Assembly: GCF_009730915.1 (NCBI RefSeq)
Contig: NC_052471.1
Coordinates: forward strand, 30,290,185 to 30,354,184
DNA length: 64,000 nt
Source: Dioscorea cayenensis subsp. rotundata
Lineage: Eukaryota > Streptophyta > Magnoliopsida > Dioscoreales > Dioscoreaceae
Direction: 5' to 3'
Part shown: piece after piece, positions 36,157-45,049 of the stretch
Layout of the letters: each line of letters starts with the position of its first letter
Position numbering within the stretch: position 1 is the first letter of the stretch
The notes under the pieces: generated by a model
What the model was told of the DNA's origin: nothing
Databases searched by the model: none
The model's input: only the letters and a program-made list of their open reading frames with translations
Program-made: the position numbers and the translations under genes

Positions 36157-36444
36157 AAGTCACTCGGAGTGAGCATCTTGGGAAGTTTGATCCTAGCTTC
36201 GAGGAACCCGAGGAGTTGAAATGTGTGCAACTCGTGGAATTTGATAGTCGATGAGAATCGCCATTACATACTGTTGATGAAGTTGTTCCATTGAAGTCAC
36301 ACATTGTGAAGTACCCAATTTCGGTGAAGGATAATGGTGATGTTGAACCTCTTCCTGGCTGGGTCTTATTCCCTGATGTTGGTGGCAAAGTTCTACAGCA
36401 GCCTTCCTCCTTTTCTACTTCCCTTCCTTCCGAATTAACAACGT
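36157..36444 (+). pseudogene. Captured phospholipase D C-terminal fragment
   Basis: The translation runs from TEVTRSEHLGKF to a natural end, ELTT plus stop at 36,442-36,444. Within it are EELKCVQLV, HIVKYPISVKDNGDV, PLPGW and FPDVGGKVL, matching the C-terminal tail of plant phospholipase D (beta/gamma/delta type), which ends in LTT. A frameshift around 36,230-36,280 breaks the middle. The catalytic HKD motifs are not included. Confidence 0.75.
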
Positions 36445-36801
36445 AATGCATCATTGATTCACTGCATGAACAGGCTCTCACCCAAATTTATTTCGCTTGC
36501 TGATTGTGATTTATTAGTGTTCTCGAAGTGGTTGTGGCAAATGTGATTTGATTATAAAGTATTTATCATTATCGGAGTGGATTTGTGTGGATTTTATTGT
36601 AATTTGTGGAAGTTTATGTTGGATTTATAATACAAACCAAGCTCATATATGTAAAATGTAAATCAATTTCAGAAATTTGCGGTGCCACTCTGATGAAATG
36701 CATTTGCCTGTTTTTGTTTCAGAATGAGAAGATACCATGAATGGTAGCTTCACAGTCACTAGCTTGTATTCCTGTTGTGCAGCGTTTGGTGGATCAGAAT
36801 C

Positions 36802-36858
36802 GTTGATCCTGGATTGGTTAAGGCCCGTTCATACAATCCAGTTACAGGAATGGATAAC
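36802..36858 (+). pseudogene. Captured DEAH-box RNA helicase fragment (second copy)
   Basis: The frame reads VDPGLVKARSYNPVTGMDNL, which continues the helicase exon past the point where the first copy stops. The first 26 bp repeat 35,374-35,399 with a single mismatch. The two pieces therefore derive from one exon, separated by about 1.4 kb that includes the phospholipase D fragment. Confidence 0.78.
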
Positions 36859-36939
36859 TTAGTGTTCTTTCGAACTAGCTCATTTCATTTTCTAGTGATT
36901 TGACATATATGGATATGGATATGGATATGGTTGAGGCCT

Positions 36940-37151
36940 TTTACTGAACTGGACCGGACCGGACCGGACCAAACTGGTCCAAACGGTCCAAACCGGAACC
37001 GGACCGGACCGGACCGGTTCAAAACGGTTTGGACCGGTCCGGGTTTCTCTGTTATTTGGTCCGGTCCGGTCCCAATAATAAAAAAACCGTTTAACCGGTC
37101 CGGTCCGGTTTTGGACCGGTCCGGTCCGGTTTTGGACCGTGCACAGCCCTA
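36940..37151. repeat. 3' TIR and GGACCGG subterminal repeats of the hAT
   Basis: Mirror of the 5' end: dense GGACCGG/CCGGTCC clusters, then TGCACAGCCCTA, the inverted complement of the 5' TIR with one mismatch. Confidence 0.85.
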
Positions 37152-37159
37152 ATGGTTAT

Positions 37160-37375
37160 GAGAACTTCACCAATTAGTCTATGCTACTTGCTTTGTCCGT
37201 GGATCTACTAGTTGGCTTTCGTCGTCTGGGGGATCTTTTGGTTTTTCACTCGCTGGCTCTCACCATGCCATATGGTCTTGTTTTTTGTTTAGTTGTTGCT
37301 TTTCGTTTCTGTACTGTGGTTCATGTTTTTAATGCAATTGTGGTTTATCCACTTTATAAAAAAAATACCAAGATA
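37160..37375 (+). mobile_element. LINE 3' end, second piece, split by the hAT element
   Basis: Contains the plant-LINE 3' signature TGTGGTTTATCCACTTT followed by A-rich sequence at about 37,338-37,372. Directly after it the 45-kb-type repeat unit resumes. Confidence 0.55.
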
Positions 37376-37523
37376 TTTTTATTTAATTTTATTATTTTCA
37401 AATTCTTTTGAAAAACACTTTTGATTTTTATAAAAATGATAGAAAATTTGCTATTAAAGGTTTGATCACAACATCTAAAACTAATTCATTTCTAAATTTC
37501 CGATGAAATAATAATAGTTAGTA

Positions 37524-37842
37524 CTCCTTCCATTCCTTTTTATTTGTCACATTTATTTAATTCACATCTATTAAGAAAAGTCGGTTAAAGTTAGTTTGTT
37601 ACCTATATTTTATAAGAATTTTCATTACTTTCTAAAACTACCCCTATTTAAAAATCCACTTGTGGAGTATATAATTTAATGCTTAGTTGATTATGATTTA
37701 TTGAAAATTGAACAAGTACATTAAATTAAAAGGTAAATTTGGAAAAAAAATTATTTAATGCTGCACAAAATTTCTAATGTGACAAGTAAAAAAGAACAGA
37801 GAATAACTCCGAAACGTGACAAGTAAAAATGAACGGAGCGAG
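37524..37842. mobile_element. Stowaway-like MITE (Tc1/mariner class)
   Basis: 319 bp with terminal inverted repeats of about 27 bp (left CTCCTTCCATTC..., right complement CTCGCTCCGTTC..., both continuing to TTGTCAC) and TA on both sides (37,522-37,523 and 37,843-37,844). CTCC(C/T)TCC ends and TA targets are the Stowaway hallmark. Non-coding. Confidence 0.85.
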
Positions 37843-37884
37843 TATATTCTTATTCAATTAAAATTATTATTGTTGTTGTTAAAC

Positions 37885-38265
37885 TACACCAAAAGAGGGC
37901 TTTTGAGCCGGTTTTCAAGACTCACTTGATCTAACAGTTTAGTTCCCTTTAAGACGATTTTAACCGCTATAGATATAACTTTGATTTTTTCACACACCCT
38001 AAACCATCTCATATCAAGCTGGCTATGCACTTTAGAGCAGATTTATATCAACCGTTGGGGTAATTTTTATTCCGCCTCTATATCTAAAAATTTTTTATCC
38101 CTCCCAAAAAGTTTTAGAGGCGGTTATAACCACATCTATACCTAATAATTTCTTATCCCTCAATAATTTTAGAATTGATTATATATAATCATCTCTAAAA
38201 CTATTATTTTTCTAACATGTTCATATTTTAGAGGCGGTTATAACCACCTCTAAATTTGTAAAATT
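37885..38265. repeat. CACTA-like terminal and subterminal repeat block
   Basis: Starts with ACTACACCAAAAGAGGGC, similar to CACTA transposon ends. It then has repeated near-palindromes around TAGAGGCGGTTATAACC at 38,116-38,132 and 38,230-38,246, with partial copies between. The partner end was not found. Assignment is tentative. Confidence 0.45.
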
Positions 38266-38752
38266 GAATTGAATTTTAATTTATTTTTCTACTAATAATA
38301 AATAAATTTGTTTAACTGTAAATAAAAAACATGAATCTTTCAATACATTCAAAAGTATTCAAAATTCAATTTCATTGACTTTTATTGACAAATAATGAGC
38401 TCAAGTGCAATGTATTTTGATTAATAGCAAAATATGCAGAGTTTTACACTGTTTGTCTACTTTTATTACAATTTTTTTTTTGTTTGCTTAATTACACAAG
38501 GAAAAAAAGCTTTGTGTATCCTCTTAATCTTCAACTCTCTCGATCTTCAACCATGAATTCCCCTACACAAGTAAACAAACATTATCAAATAAAGAGCTAT
38601 AATTGTAATTAAAATCAAATAAAGAATTGTTAAATGCTAAATTAAAAAATACATACCCTGCATAGTTCAAAATCATAATGGCAACATAAATATAAGGGGT
38701 ATATGAAAAGAATCTAGAAGAAACCTTGCACCTAGGAATGGTTCAAAGAGCT

Positions 38753-38757
38753 TGAAG
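38753..38757. repeat. Target-site duplication of copia element (left)
   Basis: TGAAG, repeated at 43,968-43,972. Confidence 0.85.
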
Positions 38758-39283
38758 TGTAGGAAATATACTACTGAATAGCATGCAAACACTACAAACT
38801 ATAGTATGCAAAACACAAACTACAATAATAATTCAAAACAACAGTTAGAAATTTCCAGCCTGGGGTAGGCGTGCGTAAGCACTGCCCTAACGCTGAATTG
38901 GCCTCCCTCGTGCAGGATTTTCCGGCCTCACTCCAAGCGCAGGATACACTAACCCGTGAAGGAAGAACTCTCGTAGCCTAGCACGTTCGGCGTCGAGATA
39001 TCCCAAGCGCACCCACAAGGTTCAGGCAAAGAACCACAGAATGAGAACAAAATATTTGGGTTTTCCAGGCACGCAAAAAGCACACCCGGTTCCAGGCACG
39101 CAGAAAGCACACCAGGAAGAAAGAGAATATGAGAGAAGAAGTAAGCAAGCAAGTGTGTTTTTGGTTCATGGTTTAGGCATGTATTTATAGCAAGGAATTC
39201 TTTAGCAACTCTCTCCACTAGGCAATGTGGGACTAAAGGTTTGAGTGTAAAACATGTGGGACCCACAAGACCCATATCCAACA
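38758..39283 (-). repeat. 3' LTR of the copia element (526 bp)
   Basis: In element orientation it starts TGTTGGATATGGG and ends TTTCCTACA. A TATA box (GCTATAAATAC, near 39,181-39,191) lies inside, marking the U3/R promoter. Confidence 0.9.
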
Positions 39284-39918
39284 ATCCCCCACTACACTCA
39301 TAACCTAAGTACGACCAACAATGATAGCAGATGCAACAAAGATTTTGGGAAGATAATCAATCAAAAATATATGATCAAAAGAATAAGAGATGAACCGCCT
39401 GAACCTTGGGTTTTCACTTGATCAAGCCAAGGTGTCTTTGAAGACTTGAACCTCAACTTTTCATTAGAGTTTCCAACTGATAGAGACAGTAGTGAACTGA
39501 GTTCTTGAACTACAACTCCTTGAATCAGAATTCAACTTTAATGATGATCTTGTGATTGCTCTTGGATAAACGGGGTTGGCGCGTTATTGGCCATGCGCTC
39601 GATATCATTTCATGGAGATTATTAGAGAGTTAGCCTGCTGACTCTCATAGCTGCGGCCTGACAGCTATCTCCAAATAGGTGAGATCTCCAGAGATATTTG
39701 TAGTGTAATATCTCGCTTAACCAGCATTTGATCTCATTAAGAGCTATGCTCAACCTTTACACCACTACATGAGAGCACACGTCATAGGAATGGGGTTAAA
39801 AGTACATATCTCAAATATGCATACAGTGCTCTCCCAGTCAACCAATCAATAGCTTCCCCTTGAACTTCTATCCTGGGATCTCCATTCAAAGAAGTAGGGT
39901 CACTATTGTTATTGACCT

Positions 39919-41285
39919 TTATGGGCTTAGCCCCATTCCCCTCGACGCCTCGGCTATCATTTGTCTCGATAAGCCTTTAGTCAGGCAATCTGCTAGATTT
40001 AGCTTTGACTTTATGTAATCAATACTCACAACGTTGTGCTTCAGATGTCTCCATACTGACTTGTGGCGGATCCGCATATGCCTGTTCATTTTATCGTTAG
40101 TACTTTCACGTTTGCACAATTCAATAGCAGATTTAGAATCACAATGTATAGCAATAGGAGGTATAGGAGAACACATAACAGGAATCTCAGAAAGTAAATT
40201 TCTAATCCACTCAGCCTCTGTACATGTGATAGGAGTATCCTCAATCATGAAGGTGACAAAATCATCACCTAGGTTCCTTTCTACTCTACCTCTCTTGCTT
40301 CTTCTAGGTTCCTGAACATGAATAGGAACTGATCCAGAAGCAGAACTAGAGGTAAAAGGGACAGAAGGACTGGGATTGGAGGCTGATCTCAGAGGGAAGA
40401 TGTTCTCAAAGTATACAGCATCTCTAGCTTCAATGATGGTGTTTCTAGTTATTTCACTCACCTCTGAGTTAATAACTAGGAATCTTCCAACATTGCTATC
40501 TAGAGCATACCCTACAAACACTGCATCTAAGGTTTTAGGGCCTATCTTTCGGGTTCTAAGATTAGGGATCTTAACCTTAGCTAGACACCCCCACACTTTG
40601 AAGTAGTTGAGCTGTGGGGCTCTTCCTTTCCAAAGTTCATAGGGTGTTGAGCTACGGTCCTTAAAAGGAATCCTATTTTGGATAAAACAAGCTGAGAGCA
40701 AAGCCTCCCCCCACAAGTTCTCGGGTACACCAGAACTTAATAGCATGGCATTTACCATGTCCATCAATGTCTTGTTTTTCCTTTCAGCAACCCCATTGGA
40801 CTCAGGAGTGTAAGGAGCAGTAAACTCATGCACAATCCCGTTCTGTTCACAGAATGAAGACATAGCATTAGAAGTATACTCTCCACCTCTATTAGATCTA
40901 AGAACCTTAACGGTCTTGCCTAGCTGGTTCTCAGCTTCGGCTTTGAAAATCATGAACTTGCTAAGGGCTTCATCTTTGGATTTGATCAGATAGGTATAGC
41001 AGAATTGGGAATGATCATCGATAAAGGTAATGAAATAACGGTTTCCCGCTCTGGTGGGAGGTCTATAAGAATCACAAATATCACTGTGGATCAAATCAAG
41101 AACTTCAGAATTACGGTGAATGCGAGGAAAAGGTTTCTTGGGTAATTTGGCTTGAACACGAGTTTGACATTTAGAAACTTGATCAATCTTGGATTTAGGG
41201 AATCGAGTTCAAGGTTCATCAACCTTCTAATGGATCCAAAGTTTATATGACCCAATCTTCCATGCCAAAACATCGGAAGATTCAA
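39919..41285 (-). pseudogene. copia pol: integrase joined directly to RNase H, reverse transcriptase deleted
   Basis: From 41,285 the pre-integrase zinc-binding remnant (FWHGRLGHINFGSIRRLM) leads, after frameshifts, into a 391-residue open frame (41,094-39,919). That frame contains the integrase core: FIDDHSQF, RSNRGGEY, ESNGVAERKN, LWGEA. The second catalytic position reads Asn where the family has Asp (usually SD.GGEY). After FMIEDTPITCTEA the protein passes straight to EWIRNLL and the RNase H segment (IHCDSKSAIELCK, HMRIRHKSVW, KLNLADCLTKGL). The whole reverse transcriptase is missing, yet the frame stays open across the junction. It cannot support its own retrotransposition. Confidence 0.9.
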
Positions 41286-41487
41286 TATTTAAGACAACGA
41301 AGAAGAAGAAAGATAATCGAACTTTCATTGATAGATAAATTAGAAGGTTCACATACATTGAGCTTCAGAGCAGTCACCACGGATACAAAAACCTTTACCA
41401 ACAAAAAGATTACTCCTGGAGATTACAAGACAGTTTGACTCAAGTACAATCTTATAACCTGGGATCGAATCAAAAGGGAACCAATAA

Positions 41488-42761
41488 TTAGATTTTTTTC
41501 CTAATGTCTTTGTACATATCGAACGCTCTAACGAGTGAGAACTTTTCGCATGTCATCTTCAAATCAATCCGTCCTCTCCCTAACACGTGTGCTACTGAGC
41601 CATTTCCAAGAGTCACACATCCTCCACTTGAGACCTGATAAGTGGAGAACCAGAAACGGTCAGTGCAAACGTGGACGTTAGCACCAAAATCAAGGAACCA
41701 CTCTAGGTTTTGACAAGTCAAATTGACAGAAGGAATGAAAGATACTGACCTAAAGAATGTCCCAGAGGAGGGTTCACCCATCTCAAGTACATTTACTTGC
41801 GGTTTGGGTGGACCGGAGTTTTTGCTGACAGGTTCAGTCTTACGGAAGAAGCAATCACGAGCAACATGGTTTGTCTTACCACAAACAAAACAGTGTTTAG
41901 GACTTTTCTCATAAGGTTTAGAAGTAGAAGATTTGGGTTGCTGAGAGGTTTGAGAACGAGAATGGGTTGGCTTGCCCTTGGCCTTAAAGGATTTCCCTTT
42001 AGGGAAAAACTGACGACCTCTATCAGAAGAGTGGGAATTCCTAGAGCTTTTAGAGCTATTAGGGCTATCACTATGTTCAGCTAGATAAACCCGGCCTTTA
42101 GGAGGATCTACACCCTTAGAGAAGATTCGGTTGGCTTCCTTAATTCTAATGGTGTTGTAAACTCCTACAAGGTCCAAGGAATCAATCTTGTGTCTAAGTT
42201 CATTTGCAAAGCCTGACCAAGAAGGTGGTAGCTTGTTCAGGAGAATGGACACAATGTGGCTCTCATTGTACGCATGCCACACTTCTCTATGGCACTAAGG
42301 TAGTCCCTGAAAGGTGTGAATCGTTCTCCCATCTCTACTCGCTCTACCATCTTGTAGTTTTCAAACTCTATGCTCAGGTGGCTAATCCTAGTAGCATTAT
42401 CAGGGCCATACTCCTTTTCTATGGCACTCCATATATCCTTAGCAGTCTTATAATCAAAGTATTTGTCATAAAAGGCGATCGGAAAAGAATGCTAAGAATT
42501 CTATGCGGCAGAGTGGAAAATCGATCTCTTGAGAGTTTTTACTAGGAGTTAAGGAGCTAGATGTTTGGTCTCGATCGAGATGGATAATCGGCGAAGTCCA
42601 CTAGGGATCAAGATCGAGGAATCAGAATCAGAGGATAGAGTAAGAGCTGTGGATACTCCTAAGGTGTACAACCAAAATTCAGCCTGATGTTTCCACCTCC
42701 TAAAGTTCACCTTCACCGTCAAACTTCGCAGCGGGTTTACCGAAAGTATCGAGTTGTGCAT
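41488..42761 (-). pseudogene. copia gag and protease, degenerate
   Basis: The N-terminal gag piece is at 42,761-42,549 (NFRRWKHQAEFWLYTLG). The main frame at 42,282-41,488 has LNKLPPSWSGFANELRH, a basic Ser-rich linker and a CCHC zinc knuckle (CFVCGKTNHVARDC, about residues 130-143). The protease motif is WFLDFGANVHVC; copia proteases have Asp-Ser-Gly here, so the Ser is replaced. Frame breaks near 42,290-42,550 separate the two parts. Confidence 0.85.
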
Positions 42762-43057
42762 CCATGTGTGTGTAATGTATGTTAATCGTGTTCAAGGTCT
42801 ACTAATGTGACACAAGCAAGTTTTTAATGTCGCGAAATTGATTTGCGAGAAATACACATCTAGTAGAACTATATGTACTAGAATATGAGATACATGATAT
42901 TATATGTATGAATATAGTATACTGGGATATCTATGTATAAAATATAGTCTATAGTATTATGCGTACAAAATATAATATCGCAGAATATGCTTATAAAAAT
43001 ACGTGAAATATATTTATGGCTAAACAGTTTTATGTATAAGACACAATTCAGTTAGAA

Positions 43058-43967
43058 TGTAGGAAATATACTCATCTGAATAGCATCGCAAACACTACAA
43101 ACTATAGTATGCAAAACACAAACTACAATAATAATTCAAAACAACAGTTAGAAATTTCCAGCCTGGGGTAGGCGTAGCGTAAGCACCGCCCCCTACCGTT
43201 GAATTGGCCTCCCTCGTGCGTGATTTTCCGCACTCACTCCAAGCGCAGAGGATACACTAACCCGGGAAGGAAGAACTCTCGTAGCCCTAGACATTCAGGG
43301 CGCTGAGATATCCCAAGCGCACCCACAAGGTTCAGGCAAAGAACCACAGAATGAGAACAAAATATTTGGGTTTTCCGAGCACGCAAAAGACACCCTGCCT
43401 GTGCACGCGTAAAGCACACCCGGAAGAAAGAGAATATGAGAGAAGAAGTAAGCAAGCAAGTGTGTTTTTGGTTCATGGTTTAGGCATGTATTTATAGCAA
43501 GGAATTCTTTAGCAACTTTCTCCACTAGGCAATGTGGGATGCTATTCAGTAGTATATTTCCTACATTCTAACGCTGAATTGGCCTCCCTCGTGCAGGATT
43601 TTCCGGCCTCACCCAAGCCAGAGGATACACTAACCCGCTGAAGGAAGAACTCTCGTAGCTCTAGCACGCTCGGCCGAGATATCCCAAGCGCACTCCACAA
43701 GGTCTCGTGCAAAGAACCACGTGAATGAGAACAAAAATATTTGGGTTTTCTAGCACGCAAAAAGCACACCCGGGCTCTGCACGCAGTTAGACACCGGAAG
43801 AAAAGAGAATATAGAGAGTAAGAAGCAAGTAAAGTTGTGTTTTTGGTTCATGGTTTAGGCATGTATTTATAGCGAGGAATTCTTTAGCAACTCTCTCCAC
43901 TTTAAGCGATATGGGACTAAAGGTTTGAGTGTAAAACATGTGGGACCCACAGGACCCACATCCAACA
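43058..43967 (-). repeat. Composite 5' LTR of the copia element
   Basis: 43,058-43,539 matches most of the 3' LTR from its TGTAGG end. 43,540-43,565 is an inverted 26-bp copy of that LTR terminus (TTTCCTACA orientation). From about 43,569 to 43,967 LTR sequence resumes internally and runs to the TCCAACA end, beside the TGAAG target duplication. Confidence 0.85.
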
Positions 43968-44054
43968 TGAAGTGCATCAAATAGTTTTTTAAAAAAAAAC
44001 ATCAAAACAAGTACTCTTGATAGATTAAAGCTATAAAGACTACCAAGAAATTCT

Positions 44055-44330
44055 AATCATAGACCTAAAACGAGCGTGACGTCTTCTGCCCTGAATGCTA
44101 GCATGTTTTCCCTTATCCTAAACTGTTTGTTGCGATCATCGTAGACCTGTAGCAGCACGTCAAGAACCCCTCTCTCTTGAATCACAGGTCGACATCCATC
44201 ATATGGGCAAAAGGTATTCCACAAAGAATCTCCCAATGGCGCATGTTCATCTCCTACTTCAATTTTGTGAGTGTTTCCACAACCGGGTCAGGTAACACCT
44301 TGCATTCACTAGTGTGGTCTCCATTTTCAG
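44055..44330 (-). pseudogene. Remnant of a transposon-associated DUF1985/plant-mobile-domain-like protein
   Basis: Minus-strand translation gives TLTKLK, stop, then RHWEILCGIPFAHMMDVD and, in a neighbouring frame, VLDVLLQVYDDRNKQFRI, then LAFRAEDVTLVLGL. This pattern resembles the N-terminal domain of Ulp1-protease or plant-mobile-domain proteins carried by plant MULE and CACTA elements. It is broken by a stop and a frameshift. It may belong to the same element as the CACTA-like block before the copia insertion. Confidence 0.35.
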
Positions 44331-44339
44331 TTGTTATGA

Positions 44340-45049
44340 AAAAATAGCACATAATCAGTCATCGGCGGAACGATCAAAATATTATTATACACTGAAACAA
44401 ACAAATAATACACAGAATGAGAAACAAACTTTACCAAATACACAATAGAGAATTTCGGATTTTACACAAGAGCTGCCTAATAATACCGGGGAAATAAACA
44501 ACTGCACTGCAGAGACTAAAACTGGCAAACTTTCAAACATGAGACACCATTCAAGCGATAGAGAATCGTCTCCTAGGCATACCATCTCACCTTTCGACTT
44601 GGTAATTAATTCCTTGAAAGGATATTGTCGATAAAACTAGCTCGAATACTTTGAACGAGAAACCAATTCCACAGACAACTCGAAGCCCGACTTTCGCAAG
44701 ACAAATGACTACTGGAAAGAGTCTCTCCACCCGGCTTCAGCATAATAAGAAGAAAGCGAAATAGTGCAAATGTCCATGAGCGGTTCCTGAGGAGGGGAGG
44801 GTTTGAGAGTAATTTCAATGGATATTTGAATGTGGGATAAGAAGCAAAGGCAAACTGATAATTTTTCACACTACTTAAGAGCATATTCTCCTCTGTTATT
44901 ATCATCAGAACGAAAAAAAGAAAAAGAATTGGGTTTAAAAAAAGGGATTTTTATGGAATAGGTAAATTAAGAGCGATTTATTTGAGATACTCCAATTTTA
45001 GAGGGATTAATAGTTACTTCCCTGTATATATTTATATCAACCTAGTGAC
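44340..45049. other. Spacer without recognised gene
   Basis: Only short open frames with no recognisable motif. It may include decayed transposon sequence. Confidence 0.5.

Larger units (their letters stand above)
31664..37151 (+). mobile_element. hAT-family DNA transposon with captured host-gene fragments
   Basis: 5,488 bp, bounded by a perfect 8-bp target duplication, ATGGTTAT (31,656-31,663 and 37,152-37,159). Terminal inverted repeats begin TAGGGCTGT(T/G)CA at both ends. Each end has about 200 bp packed with CCGGTCC/GGACCGG. Inside are a 5' leader with a probable intron (about 32,206-32,829), a BED-finger hAT transposase pseudogene (32,838-34,752), and from 34,760 to 36,930 sequence unrelated to transposase that contains fragments resembling exportin-1, a DEAH-box helicase (twice) and phospholipase D. 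The length of the duplication and the transposase both say hAT. The element can no longer move by its own enzyme. Confidence 0.93.
38758..43967 (-). mobile_element. Ty1/copia retrotransposon, internally deleted, with rearranged 5' LTR
   Basis: 5,210 bp in minus orientation, flanked by TGAAG on both sides. The 3' LTR (38,758-39,283) has TG...CA ends. A polypurine tract, AGTGGGGGAT, directly precedes it in element orientation. gag, protease, integrase and RNase H are in copia order, but reverse transcriptase is deleted. The 5' LTR (43,058-43,967) is about 380 bp longer than the 3' LTR owing to an internal rearrangement. The element appears to have inserted into CACTA-like DNA. Confidence 0.92.

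Noticed and set aside
36107-36481. 124-codon minus-strand frame
   Set aside because: It is antisense to the phospholipase D-like fragment, whose plus-strand translation has clear family motifs and a natural end.
38949-39284. Open frames in the LTRs (also at 43,234-44,005)
   Set aside because: They lie entirely in LTR sequence, repeat among LTR copies, and have no protein motif.
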